A DNA stretch of 37,229 bases from Candidatus Cloacimonadota bacterium (GTDB lineage Bacteria > Cloacimonadota > Cloacimonadia > Cloacimonadales > JAFGVF01), in contig JAEKNW010000284.1 of the NCBI GenBank assembly GCA_016838885.1, positions 1 to 37,229 on the forward strand. Direction: 5' to 3'. Positions 8,819-17,388 of this stretch are shown piece by piece. The position numbers and the translations under genes are program-made. A model generated the notes under the pieces. That model saw only the letters and a program-made list of their open reading frames with translations, was not told the origin of the DNA and did no database searches. Numbering within the stretch: position 1 is the first letter of the stretch; every line of letters starts with the position of its first letter.

Positions 8819-9074
8819 TATCTTGCTACACAAGAGTGATAAAAGGTAAGATAAGATAAGAAGTTATTTAACACAATGAACAAGAATGTAGTGCAAAATA
8901 TCTTTTGCTAAAAAGGATTTATTTGCCGAAAACACAGGAAAATACATATATAAGCCTCTTCTGTCGGTCGGTGGACATTTTGTCCGCCAAGCACCGACTA
9001 GAGAATGTGATTTTCGCTGAAGCTAACCACAATCTTGAGCTCATGGTCGGACGGCGGACGTTCACGCCACATAA
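8819..9074. repeat. Hairpin-repeat array after the beta-helix pair (module a copy)
   Basis: 8819-8860 repeats the 3' flank of the first beta-helix gene (TAGTATCTTGCTA, AAGAGTGATAAA). Module a (8954-9070) matches 1990-2105 with scattered substitutions and no coding pressure visible. 8900-8950 has a short CCGAAAACACAGGAAAA word of the CACAGAG-type family. Confidence 0.75.
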
Positions 9075-9387
9075 ATACCTAACCCTGAAGGGGTTAAATA
9101 GGATTTATTTACTAGCAAAATTTCCTATCTAAAACATTGACATCATTATTAATTATGCATTATGAATTATGCATTAGAAGAATATATGTCGCCCCTGTAG
9201 GGCTCATCTGTGGTTGTGATCTCGGTACAGTGTCTTGCGAACACTGCCTATTATATGGCATCCCTTTGGGATTTGAAGAATAACCAAGCTTTTAAAAGCT
9301 TGGTGAAATCTGGCGGCAAGATGCCCCCAGTCCATATCCCCTCACTTCAGCTAGCAAAAGATTGAAAGTTGGGTTACATTCTGGCGA
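9075..9387. repeat. Hairpin-repeat module c plus b, right copy
   Basis: 9075-9281 is a near-identical direct repeat of 2374-2600, including the TTGACATCATTATTAATTAT stretch and the same run of short palindromes. 9283-9304 is the ACCAAGCTTT/AAAGCTTGGT palindrome beginning a further module b. Confidence 0.85.
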
Positions 9388-9593
9388 CAGGTGGTATGGA
9401 GTGGGAGCACCCTTGCTTCCACAACCAAGCTTTTCAAGCTTGGTGCGGCCAGGGGTGGCCGCGGTCCGACAGAAGAGGTCTACATCCTAGCAACAGGTGG
9501 TATGGAGTGGAAGCACCCTTGCTTCCACAACCAAGCTTTTCCAGCTTGGTGCGGCGAGGGGTGGCCGCGGCCCGACAGAAGAGGTCTACATCT
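9388..9593. repeat. Tandem 106-bp duplication (GTGGAAGC hairpin plus GC-rich palindrome)
   Basis: Two units start at CAGGTGGTATGG (9388 and 9494; period 106). Each holds the GTGGAAGC/GCTTCCAC-type hairpin, an AAGCTT palindrome, and a GC-rich palindromic segment (GGCCAGGGGTGGCCGCGG) ending CCGACAGAAGAGGTCTACAT. Several overlapping frames stay open across it, but their products are repeat translations. Confidence 0.88.
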
Positions 9594-9627
9594 CTTATCT
9601 ACAAAAGTTTCCTTCCTCGGAGTTTAT

Positions 9628-9723
9628 CTCAACAACTCAACAACTCAACAACTCAACAACTCAACAACTCAACAACTCAACAACTCAACAACTCAACAAC
9701 TCAACAACTCAACAACTCAACAA
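9628..9723. repeat. CTCAACAA octanucleotide microsatellite, 12 copies
   Basis: 96 nt of exact CTCAACAA units, about 140 nt upstream of the cold-shock gene. All three forward frames stay open through it (QLNNSTTQ repeats) because the translated pattern repeats every 24 nt. A degenerate complementary tract (TTGTTGAACTGTTGAATTG) occurs at about 21309-21330. Confidence 0.96.
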
Positions 9724-9803
9724 TAAAAACCCCACTTCCACTGTAACTAAAGCTTGATTTTTCGTTTCCTTTAAGTAGGTCAGTAAGAAATAATTATTTT
9801 TTA

Positions 9804-9832
9804 TTGACTTAGATGTTAGTTAATAATAACTT
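9804..9832 (+). promoter_or_regulatory. Candidate promoter of the cold-shock gene
   Basis: TTGACT (9804-9809), 17-nt spacer, TAACTT (9827-9832). It lies 58 nt before the ATG at 9862, leaving a short leader. Confidence 0.5.
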
Positions 9833-9861
9833 GATAAAAAATCTAAAAGAAGAGGTAATTA

Positions 9862-10074
9862 ATGAAAGGTACAGTGAAATGGTTCAATGAGAATAAGGGG
9901 TATGGATTTATACTTTCTGATGAAAATGTCGAGTATTTCGTCCATTGGAAGAGTATAGTTACGCCTAATCCTATGCAACAGAAGATTCTTATTCAGGATG
10001 AGAGAGTAGAATTTGATACAATAGAGACTCCAAGGGGAACCCAAGCAATTAACATAATTAGAGTTGATGTATAA
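9862..10074 (+). CDS. Cold-shock domain protein (CspA family)
   Basis: 70-residue single-domain nucleic-acid chaperone. MKGTVKWFNENKGYGFI is the classic opening, with RNP1 as KGYGFI (12-17). RNP2 is YFVHWKSI (25-32), with Tyr and Trp replacing the usual Val and Phe of VFVHFSAI; the aromatic face is kept. Length equals canonical CspA. AGAGG lies 6 nt before the ATG. The radical SAM gene follows after 45 nt and may be cotranscribed. It probably binds single-stranded RNA and counters secondary structure. Confidence 0.93.
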   Translation: MKGTVKWFNENKGYGFILSDENVEYFVHWKSIVTPNPMQQKILIQDERVEFDTIETPRGTQAINIIRVDV

Positions 10075-10119
10075 AGCACAATTGCTGATGTTTCTGAATT
10101 AGTTTGAGGGCAGGATTAT

Positions 10120-11904
10120 ATGGGAACTAGTGGCAGGAAGGAATTTCTACCCATCACACTTGCTGATATGCAAGCACGTGGGTGGGAGCAATTGGATATA
10201 ATAATTGTCTCAGGTGATGCTTACGTAGATCATCCCAGTTTTGCAGCTTCTATCATTGGTAGGAGTTTAGAGTCACGCGGTTATAAAGTAGGGATAATCG
10301 CCCAGCCTGATGTAACTAATCTTCACGATATTCAAGCCTTAGGTCAGCCTAGATTAATGTGGGGGGTTACTTCGGGGAATATGGATTCCTTAGTTAACCA
10401 CTATACAGCTCAGAAGAAATTACGTTCTGAAGATGCTTATACTCCCGGGGGTAAGATAGGTATTAGGCCTGACCGAGCAGTTATCAGATATACAAATTTA
10501 ATCAAACAAGTTAGTAAAGATAAACCGGTAATCATAGGTGGGATAGAGGCTTCAATGAGACGAATATCTCATTATGATTATTGGAGCGACAAGGTAAGGA
10601 ATTCAATTCTGATTGATGCTAAAGCTGATATGTTAGTCTATGGCATGGGAGAAGAGATAATTATCGAGATTGCTGATAAATTAAATTCAGGCTATCCTAT
10701 TGAGTCTCTTCAAGATATTCGAGGAACTGCACTTCTTGTTCCTCAAGTAGATGATTCAGTACCTTTTATAAGTCTCCCTAATGCAGAAAAGTGTTCCGAT
10801 AAAGAAGTTTTTTTTGAACTAACTAAAATCTTTCAAAGTCATTACTCTTCAGCTGTTATTTATCAAAAGTATGATAATCGTTATTTAAAACACAATCCAC
10901 CTCTAGACACTATATCCACTCAAGCATTAGATAAAATTTATGATTTACCTTTTGTTAGAGAAGTTCATCCAAGTTATGGCAAGAAAAGCATAAAAGCTTG
11001 GGAACAGATAAGAGACTCGATAACAGCTCATCGTGGTTGTGGAGGGGGCTGTAATTTTTGTGCAATTGGCTATCATCAAGGGAAAAAGATAAGTTCAAGG
11101 AGTCCTAAATCCATTATTAATGAGACAGAGAAACTAACCAAAAAAGCTTATTTTCATGGGACAATAAGTGATGTGGGTGGTCCTTCAGCTAATATGTATG
11201 GAATGAAGTGCAATTTGACAGAGGCTTTAATTTGTAAAAGATCTTCTTGTTTATATCCTGATATATGTTCAAATTTTGAGACAAATCATGACGAATATCT
11301 AAACCTCTTAGATCAAGTAAGCAAAGTCAAGGGAGTGAAAAATCTCTTCATTGCTTCAGGTATAAGATTTGATTTAGCTCTAAAATCTCCTAGGTTTATT
11401 AAAACAATTGCCGGTAAATATATTGGTGGGCATCTTAAACTAGCCCCTGAGCATACAGTTCCTAAGGTCTTGAAATTAATGAATAAACCAAATATAAGTC
11501 TTTACGAAGACTTTTCTCGCCAATTTTTTGCATCAAGTCAAAAAGCTGATAAACTCCAACAGATCATACCATATATAATTGTCGGACATCCGGGTACAGA
11601 TTTGAATGATGCCATTCAATTAGCCTTGTATCTTAAGAAGAATAATTTAAGACTTGAGCAGGTTCAAGAGTTTTATCCTACTCCTATGACTCCAAGCACT
11701 GCCATGTATTTCACTGAGAAGAAGCTCATTGAAGGAAAGCCCTTGTTTGTAGCAAAAGGGCGGAACATCCGCTTACAGAAGGCCTTAGTTCAATGGTTTA
11801 TTCCCGGTAACAAAAAGTATGTTATCGAGGCTTTGAAATCTGTAAGCAAGCTAAATCTTTTAAATGAGTTTTATCCTGAGAAGAGAAAAATTAAACCCAG
11901 ATAA
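10120..11904 (+). CDS. ygiQ: YgiQ family radical SAM protein
   Basis: 594-residue protein of the YgiQ (UPF0313) family. The N-terminal part carries the family signature FLPITLADMQARGWEQLDII and a B12-binding-like fold region (VSGDAYVDHPSFAASIIGR). The radical SAM cluster motif CxxxCxxC is complete: Cys307, Cys311, Cys314 in HRGCGGGCNFCAIG. GGHLKLAPEHTVPKVL and QEFYPTPMTPSTAMY are typical C-terminal family segments. The ATG start has GAGGG/AGGA upstream. A shorter C-terminus than some homologues is possible. The reaction is not established for this family; a [4Fe-4S]/SAM enzyme is expected. Confidence 0.93.
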   Translation: MGTSGRKEFLPITLADMQARGWEQLDIIIVSGDAYVDHPSFAASIIGRSLESRGYKVGIIAQPDVTNLHDIQALGQPRLMWGVTSGNMDSLVNHYTAQKKLRSEDAYTPGGKIGIRPDRAVIRYTNLIKQVSKDKPVIIGGIEASMRRISHYDYWSDKVRNSILIDAKADMLVYGMGEEIIIEIADKLNSGYPIESLQDIRGTALLVPQVDDSVPFISLPNAEKCSDKEVFFELTKIFQSHYSSAVIYQKYDNRYLKHNPPLDTISTQALDKIYDLPFVREVHPSYGKKSIKAWEQIRDSITAHRGCGGGCNFCAIGYHQGKKISSRSPKSIINETEKLTKKAYFHGTISDVGGPSANMYGMKCNLTEALICKRSSCLYPDICSNFETNHDEYLNLLDQVSKVKGVKNLFIASGIRFDLALKSPRFIKTIAGKYIGGHLKLAPEHTVPKVLKLMNKPNISLYEDFSRQFFASSQKADKLQQIIPYIIVGHPGTDLNDAIQLALYLKKNNLRLEQVQEFYPTPMTPSTAMYFTEKKLIEGKPLFVAKGRNIRLQKALVQWFIPGNKKYVIEALKSVSKLNLLNEFYPEKRKIKPR

Positions 11905-11969
11905 TAAGAATAAATCTAGGCAGAAGACCTTTCAAACTAAGGCAAAGAAGAAAAGATAATAAAATATAA

Positions 11970-11998
11970 TTGACATGAAATAACTAAATTATGAAATG
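11970..11998 (+). promoter_or_regulatory. Candidate promoter of the EnvC-like gene
   Basis: TTGACA (11970-11975) lies 63 nt before the preferred ATG at 12033. The hexamer 17 nt downstream (GAAATG) is a poor -10; TGATAA a few bases later is an alternative. Confidence 0.4.
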
Positions 11999-12032
11999 AT
12001 AAAAAAAGAATAAAATAATCTTGGAGAAGCAA

Positions 12033-13226
12033 ATGTTAAAAGTAATTTTGGGTCTATTTCTGTTATTTGCTAGCATAGTAGTAACAGGATATCAACCAGC
12101 TCCAAGTGATGAAATAACTCAAAAAGAGAATGAGTTAAAGAGCAAGAAGAAACAGATAGATGACTTACAAGCAGATATTAAAAGATTGCAGGCTGAAGAA
12201 AACGCCCTGAAAAGTGATAAATCTCTGACTAATCAAGAGAAAGAGAGAAAAAGCAAAAAACTGAGGCAACTAATAAAAGATAAGACATATCTTAGGAACA
12301 ATTTGCAATGGTGGGTTTCCCAAGCGGAGAATGTCCAAGATAATCTTTCCCAAAAGAAAGTAGAATCACAAGAAAATTTGAGTGATTTTGAAATCATGCA
12401 AAATAACTATGAAAAAGAGCTAATTGCCCTCTTTATGCTAAGTCTTCTCCCGGAAGATAATGATAATATTCGTCATAAGATGCTACTCAAATCATTGATG
12501 GCTTATCAAGAGGATCTTATCATCGATATTGATAAGAATTACTTGAAAAATAAAAATGTTATTGCTGCTAATGAGGATGAATTATCTAAAATTAATGAAA
12601 AGATAAAATCAAAGCAAAAACAACAAGATGAAGTTGACCAGGAATATACAGAATATAAAAAAGTTACTGATGAGTTAGAAAGTAAAATTGCTGTTTTAAG
12701 TGATCAAGAAGCCTTAGTTCTCAAACAAAGAAAAGAGTTGATCGCTGAAAAAGAAAGATTGGAAAGAGAATCTGCTGAATTAGAACTTTTTATTGATGAA
12801 TTAATCAAAAGTAAGGCTGAGATAGATGCCTCAAAACTGGTTAATAATATTTTAATTAAAAGACCTTGTCAAGGAAACATAATTAAAGAATTTGGTGCTA
12901 ACTTAAACCAGCTCTCCAAAGTTACTAACAAGGGTATTGAGATTAATACTCCTCCGGGGAGTCAAATCGAAGCAGTTTTTGATGGAGAAGTAATCTTCAG
13001 CGGTTATGTTAAATCGCGAGGACAGTTGGCTATTCTCGATCATTTAAACGGGTTTGTCTCGGTTTATGCTAATAATAGTTCTTTGAAAGTTAGAAAAGGG
13101 GATTTTGTTAAACAGGGAGATGTCATTGGGATCTCCGGAACTGATTCTGAAGGTAGAGCAATAGTCTATTTTGAGCTAAGAAAAGGTGGAAATCCTGTTA
13201 ATCCAAAAATCTACTTCATTAATTAG
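12033..13226 (+). CDS. EnvC/NlpD-like coiled-coil protein with degenerate LytM (M23) domain
   Basis: 397-residue exported protein, probably periplasmic. Start: ATG at 12033 is preferred over the in-frame TTG at 12021, because GGAG (12023-12026) sits 6 nt before this ATG. A hydrophobic signal segment (about 2-19) is followed by long charged coiled coils (about 25-270: ELKSKKKQIDDLQADIKRLQ). The C-terminal LytM/M23-like domain occupies about 285-397. The zinc ligands of active M23 peptidases are not conserved: HxxxD appears as NKGIEI, the final HxH appears as VYFELR, and YGHN-like as VYANN. As with E. coli EnvC and NlpD, this suggests a regulator that activates an amidase rather than a hydrolase. 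It stands alone, between ygiQ and a repeat element. Confidence 0.85.
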   Translation: MLKVILGLFLLFASIVVTGYQPAPSDEITQKENELKSKKKQIDDLQADIKRLQAEENALKSDKSLTNQEKERKSKKLRQLIKDKTYLRNNLQWWVSQAENVQDNLSQKKVESQENLSDFEIMQNNYEKELIALFMLSLLPEDNDNIRHKMLLKSLMAYQEDLIIDIDKNYLKNKNVIAANEDELSKINEKIKSKQKQQDEVDQEYTEYKKVTDELESKIAVLSDQEALVLKQRKELIAEKERLERESAELELFIDELIKSKAEIDASKLVNNILIKRPCQGNIIKEFGANLNQLSKVTNKGIEINTPPGSQIEAVFDGEVIFSGYVKSRGQLAILDHLNGFVSVYANNSSLKVRKGDFVKQGDVIGISGTDSEGRAIVYFELRKGGNPVNPKIYFIN

Positions 13227-13237
13227 ATTCATTATAC

Positions 13238-13410
13238 TTTTAACCCAAATAATGCAGTAGAATTTAGGGAAAAAGCGAATAGCACTCTTCACCTGTGATA
13301 CGTAGCTTTCTACTTCGCTAATACATTCTACGTAGCTTTAGCGAAGTAGAAAGCATGTAGAATGTATTAGCGAAGTATTATCAAAGTTCTACTGCATCAT
13401 TGGGTTTAAA
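13238..13410. repeat. MITE-like terminal-inverted-repeat element with alternative hairpins
   Basis: The ends are inverted: TTTTAACCCAAATAATGCAG (from 13238) and TTCTACTGCATCATTGGG (from 13387), about 24 bp with few mismatches. Inside, 13311-13331 pairs perfectly with 13357-13377 (21 bp). Alternatively 13305-13320 pairs perfectly with 13339-13354 (16 bp). The two stems share 13311-13320, so they exclude each other. Part of the element (GCACTCTTC.CCTGTGATACG, CTTTAGCGAAGTA) is shared with the left window end. No ORF is inside. It lies in the leader of the GTG-started gene at 13476, ending 65 nt before it. Confidence 0.85.
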
Positions 13411-13475
13411 AATTATTAAATAAAGCTAGATAAAATTAAGAATAAAGAGATCAAACAAATAATCCGGGAGCTAAA

Positions 13476-14558
13476 GTGAAACTTTATAAAGATATAAAAT
13501 TTAAGCAAGTTGATAAGATGATAGATAAATCTTTTCAAGCTGACTCTGTATTTTTACATCATACAGGGTTCATGTATGGGATTGGTACAAGCATAGATAG
13601 TGAAGCTGGAATTAAGAGGATTTTACAATTAAAATCTCGGACTTCGGCTGATGGATTCGTTGTTTTAGTCTCAGATATCCAAGATATTATTGAAGTCGTA
13701 GATGAGATAGACAGCAGAACTATCAGGTTAATGGAACAGTATTTACCGGGCAATGTTACTTTTGTCCTCAAGTGTTCAGATCCCAGATTTAGTAAGGTAG
13801 CTCAGCAAGGGACAGTCGCCTTTAGGGTACCTCAAAATCCGGTCCTCTGTTATTTTATTGATCAGATTGGTAGTCCGATAATTTCTTCTAGTGTTAATAG
13901 AGTTGGATTAAGCCCGGCTACTGATTTAAAAGTTATCACAAAGGATTATGATGACTGGTTTGATTTTGGTTTTACCACCTCAAAACCTTTTCAAATAGCT
14001 GATGATCAACCCTCCACTATTATTAAAATATCAGAAGGTATAGAATGTCTGCGTGAAGCTTCAGTACCTTTTTATGAAATAAAACAAGGTTATGAAAAGT
14101 CCCTGATTCTCTTTGTCTGTACAGGTAATGTGTGTCGTTCTCCCATTGCAGAATACTTGCTTAAAAAGAAGATTAAAGAGTTAAATCTTCCTTTTAGAAG
14201 TGCTTCAGCAGGGGTTTTACAAGATGGGATGATTATCTCTGCCAACTCTTCTGTCTTGCTCCTGGAAGCGGGGATTGATGCAAGTAACCATCTTTCCCGG
14301 AAATTAACCGAAGAGATGATTAGGGATAGCTGGTTAATTCTTTCCATGGAAGAGAAGCATAAAGAGTTTTTTGCTAAAAACTATCCTCAATATGGACGAA
14401 AAGTTTCCACTTTACTAGAGTTTTGTGGGGGGGGAGGGGATATAGAAGATCCCTACCAAGAGAGTATAGAAAAATATAAAATTGCTTTCAAAATTATTGA
14501 AGAAAACATAGATTGTTTGATAGAGATATTAAAAGAAGAGGTAAAAATAGATGATTGA
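13476..14558 (+). CDS. Fusion of YrdC/Sua5-like domain and low-molecular-weight protein phosphatase
   Basis: 360-residue two-domain protein. N-terminal YrdC/Sua5-like domain (about 10-200, threonylcarbamoyl-AMP synthase fold): YGIG at 34-37, LKSR (K53, R55), [10 protein letters not shown] (89-98), VAFRVPQNP and SSSVNR (S139, N141) match the family. The usual PTDTVYGL is altered to HTGFMYGI, so activity is uncertain. C-terminal LMW phosphatase domain (about 209-352): P-loop CTGNVCRS with nucleophile Cys215 and Arg221, and the general-acid Asp325 in EDPY. The start is GTG with GGGAG 5 nt upstream. Its 3' end overlaps purL by 8 nt, implying coupling. In Bacillus, ywlC (Sua5) and ywlE (phosphatase) are close neighbours, so the fusion joins a known gene pair. 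The position that is Thr in YwlE is Val219 here, arguing for tyrosine-type rather than arginine-type specificity (inference). Confidence 0.85.
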   Translation: MKLYKDIKFKQVDKMIDKSFQADSVFLHHTGFMYGIGTSIDSEAGIKRILQLKSRTSADGFVVLVSDIQDIIEVVDEIDSRTIRLMEQYLPGNVTFVLKCSDPRFSKVAQQGTVAFRVPQNPVLCYFIDQIGSPIISSSVNRVGLSPATDLKVITKDYDDWFDFGFTTSKPFQIADDQPSTIIKISEGIECLREASVPFYEIKQGYEKSLILFVCTGNVCRSPIAEYLLKKKIKELNLPFRSASAGVLQDGMIISANSSVLLLEAGIDASNHLSRKLTEEMIRDSWLILSMEEKHKEFFAKNYPQYGRKVSTLLEFCGGGGDIEDPYQESIEKYKIAFKIIEENIDCLIEILKEEVKIDD

Positions 14559-16752
14559 ACCTAAGATTACGCCTGAGTTAATCAAAGAACATGGCATTAA
14601 CGAAAGTGAGTGGCAACTTATTTTAGATACTTTAAAGAGACAACCAACTTTTACAGAATTAGGCATTATTTCCGTCATGTGGTCGGAACACGCCAGCTAC
14701 AAAAACTCCATTAAACTAATCAAAACGTTACCAAGAGATGGAGATGCAATGTTGGCCAAAGCTGGCGATGAGAATGCCGGTGTGGTTGATATTGGTGATG
14801 GATTAGCTGTATCTTTCAAGATTGAGAGTCATAATCACCCCTCCGCTGTTGAACCTTATCATGGGGCAGCAACAGGAGTTGGTGGTATTTTAAGAGATAT
14901 TTTTACTATGGGAGCAAGACCTATTGCAGTTCTAGATTCTTTAAGATTTGGTAATCCCAAGGATTCTAATGTAAAATTCTTAATGCATGGTGTTGTGGAT
15001 GGAATCGCTGATTATGGCAACTGCTTCGGAGTCCCTAATGTCGGGGGAGAAGTTTATTTTGAAGACAGTTATACCGGTAATCCTTTGGTAAATGCCATGG
15101 CTGTGGGTATTCTCAAACACGAGAACTTAGCAAAATCAGGTGCTGAGGGTGTGGGTAATTATGTCATGTATGTAGGAGCTAAGACTGGTCGTGATGGTAT
15201 TCACGGAGCAACTTTTGCTTCTGTTGAATTAACCGAAGAGTCTGAAGAAAAGAGAACTGCTGTCCAGGTGGGTGATCCTTTCATGGAGAAACTACTTTTA
15301 GAAGCAACTTTAGAAACTATTGAGGCTGGTGTAATCGTAGCAATTCAAGATATGGGTGCTGCCGGTTTGACTTGCTCAAGTAGTGAAATGGCAGGAAAGA
15401 CAGGTGTCGGGATTGAATTAGATGTTAATCTGGTACCTAAACGAGAAACAGGTATGACTCCTTATGAAGTGATGTTGTCAGAATCACAAGAAAGAATGCT
15501 GATGATTGTAAAGCCTCATAATGTAGAAAGAGTTCAAGCCATCTACGAGAAGTGGGATTTACATGCTGAAATAATAGGTAAAGTTACTGATGATGGATTC
15601 TTAAGAGTGAAAGAAGGGGATTTAGTAAAAGCTGAGCTTCCCGCTAAAATGTTAGTTTTAGGTGGAGATGCTCCTCAATATGTCCGTGAAACTAAGAAAC
15701 CTGACTATATAGACCAAGTTCAGTTAGCAGATTTAACTCAATTTCCGGAACCAAGTAACTATAATCAAGCCTTGCTCCAACTTGTTTCATCTTATAATAT
15801 TGCCTCAAAAAGAAGTATTTATAATCAGTATGACCAAATGGTCCAAATTAATACTATGGTTGAGCCGGGTTCTGATGCCGGAGTTGTCAGAGTTAAAGAT
15901 ACTAACAAAGCCCTAGCTTTAGCTACAGACTGTAATGGCAGGCACTGCTGGTTAAACCCTTATGAAGGTGCTAAAGGTGCTGTTGCAGAATCAGCTCGTA
16001 ATGTTGTGTGCAGTGGGGCGAAACCTGTGGCAATTACCAACTGTCTAAATTTTGGTAATCCTTATAAACCGGAAGTTTATTGGACTTTTGACCAAGCTAT
16101 CAAAGGGATAGGTGATGCTTGTAGAGCCTTTGAAACTCCTGTTACCGGTGGCAATGTCTCCTTCTATAATGAAAATCCTACCGGGGCTATCTATCCAACT
16201 CCTACCATAGGTATGTTGGGTGTGATTCAAGATAATACAAAAATTATGGATCAATATTTCAAAGATGACGGAGATGTAATTATCTTACTTGGTGATTCGG
16301 CTGATAATATTGGTGGCTCTGAATATCTTAAAGAAGTGCATGGTAAGATCCTAGGCAATGCTCCCTACGTTGATTTAGTAAAAGAAAAGAGACTTTATGA
16401 AATTGTACTTAGACTCATAGATGAAGGCTTAATCAAATCAGCTCACGATTGTTCTGATGGTGGATTAGCAGTCGCTGTAGCAGAAAGTTGTTTTTTACCA
16501 AATAATACTTTGAAAGGTGCTATTCTTGACCTTGATTTTGACTATAGACCAGATGCAGAACTCTTTGGAGAAGCTCATTCTCGCATTGTAATATCTACTG
16601 TAGCTGAAAATATCCCTGCTATTATTGATATTTGTGATGATTTCACTTGCACTGTTATAGGCGAAGTAACTGGAGATAGCTTCAAAATTAATGATATAAT
16701 AGATTTACCAATAGAAGAGTTATTTACTCAATGGTATAATAAAATTAAATAA
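14551..16752 (+). CDS. purL: Phosphoribosylformylglycinamidine synthase subunit PurL
   Basis: 733 residues, the length of the small PurL type that works with separate PurS and PurQ. It carries out ATP-dependent conversion of FGAR to FGAM in purine synthesis. [13 protein letters not shown] holds the His (47) equivalent to the active-site His of Thermotoga Pur[25 protein letters not shown] is the first nucleotide/metal-binding motif. [47 protein letters not shown] and [16 protein letters not shown] are further family blocks of the two AIRS-like halves. The start overlaps the preceding gene by 8 nt, with AGAGG upstream. An intrinsic terminator follows. PurS and PurQ are not in the window. Confidence 0.97.
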   Translation: MIEPKITPELIKEHGINESEWQLILDTLKRQPTFTELGIISVMWSEHASYKNSIKLIKTLPRDGDAMLAKAGDENAGVVDIGDGLAVSFKIESHNHPSAVEPYHGAATGVGGILRDIFTMGARPIAVLDSLRFGNPKDSNVKFLMHGVVDGIADYGNCFGVPNVGGEVYFEDSYTGNPLVNAMAVGILKHENLAKSGAEGVGNYVMYVGAKTGRDGIHGATFASVELTEESEEKRTAVQVGDPFMEKLLLEATLETIEAGVIVAIQDMGAAGLTCSSSEMAGKTGVGIELDVNLVPKRETGMTPYEVMLSESQERMLMIVKPHNVERVQAIYEKWDLHAEIIGKVTDDGFLRVKEGDLVKAELPAKMLVLGGDAPQYVRETKKPDYIDQVQLADLTQFPEPSNYNQALLQLVSSYNIASKRSIYNQYDQMVQINTMVEPGSDAGVVRVKDTNKALALATDCNGRHCWLNPYEGAKGAVAESARNVVCSGAKPVAITNCLNFGNPYKPEVYWTFDQAIKGIGDACRAFETPVTGGNVSFYNENPTGAIYPTPTIGMLGVIQDNTKIMDQYFKDDGDVIILLGDSADNIGGSEYLKEVHGKILGNAPYVDLVKEKRLYEIVLRLIDEGLIKSAHDCSDGGLAVAVAESCFLPNNTLKGAILDLDFDYRPDAELFGEAHSRIVISTVAENIPAIIDICDDFTCTVIGEVTGDSFKINDIIDLPIEELFTQWYNKIK

Positions 16753-16767
16753 TATTTGACAGAAAAT

Positions 16768-16839
16768 AAAAGGGACACAATTATTGTTTAACTTGAATAA
16801 TGAAGGCATTATTTGGGTTCAATACTTGTGTCCTTTTTT
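16768..16839 (+). terminator. Intrinsic terminator after purL with embedded repeat palindrome
   Basis: Outer stem GGACACAA (16773-16780) with TTGTGTCC (16826-16833), preceded by an A-run and followed by TTTTTT. An inner stem TTGAATAATG / CATTATT...TTCAA resembles the fused termini of the TTTAACCCAAATAATG repeat family. A TTGACA at 16756 precedes it without an obvious -10. Confidence 0.85.
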
Positions 16840-16881
16840 AGGAAATAAAAAAATACTCACTTATTTGGAGGAGGAATGAAA

Positions 16882-17388
16882 ATGAACTTTTTCTTTAGTG
16901 GCGCTTTCTGGGGTGTCTTATTAATCTTATGGGGATTGTCTTTATTAAAAGCATTTTTCCCAAGTATAAGAATGCCTTTAGGAACGATTTTTGTCTCGAT
17001 TTGTATAATTATTTTTGGAATTCAACTTCTAGTCGGTGGATTTGGTAATCGTAGCAGGCATAGCTCCAGAGGAGTAAAAACTGGCTACTCAGACCATCAA
17101 AGCAGTCAATATACTGAAGAGTTAAACGTCGTATTTTCCACAGATACTCTCAATCTGACCGGCCTTGATGTTTCCAGTCACGACAGATTTGTTGAAATTA
17201 ATGCTGTCTTTGGCAAAGCAATTTTGTATGTTGATAGCACTGTGCCTGTTAGACTAGAAGCTGATGCTGTCTTTGGAAAAGTATATAAAGATTCTCGTTT
17301 AAAATGGGCATCAGCTACCGAAACTGCCTTAATAATCAATGCAGATGCCGTATTTGGTTCAGTAGATATCATAGTTTTAGATAAATAA
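16882..17388 (+). CDS. LiaF-like membrane protein
   Basis: About 168-residue membrane protein. Two N-terminal transmembrane segments (about 7-24 and 33-53) form the DUF5668/LiaI-LiaF type membrane region. The soluble C-terminus (about 80-168) has repeated AVFGK and DAVFG motifs and a beta-solenoid-like pattern, as in LiaF C-terminal (DUF2154-like) domains. Two ATGs compete, 16876 and 16882. The strong GGAGGAGG (16867-16874) ends only 1 nt before the first and 7 nt before the second, so 16882 is preferred. Its stop overlaps the next ATG (TAATG), giving translational coupling to the patatin gene. LiaF in Firmicutes inhibits an envelope-stress kinase, but no such two-component system is nearby, so the role here is open. 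Confidence 0.75.
   Translation: MNFFFSGAFWGVLLILWGLSLLKAFFPSIRMPLGTIFVSICIIIFGIQLLVGGFGNRSRHSSRGVKTGYSDHQSSQYTEELNVVFSTDTLNLTGLDVSSHDRFVEINAVFGKAILYVDSTVPVRLEADAVFGKVYKDSRLKWASATETALIINADAVFGSVDIIVLDK

Noticed and set aside
1990-9593. Composite transposon around the beta-helix genes
   Set aside because: No transposase, integrase or insertion-sequence ORF in the repeats or between them.
9369-9757. Three overlapping forward ORFs with QLNNSTTQ tails
   Set aside because: All three frames stay open because of the 106-bp and 8-bp repeats; this is a repeat artefact.
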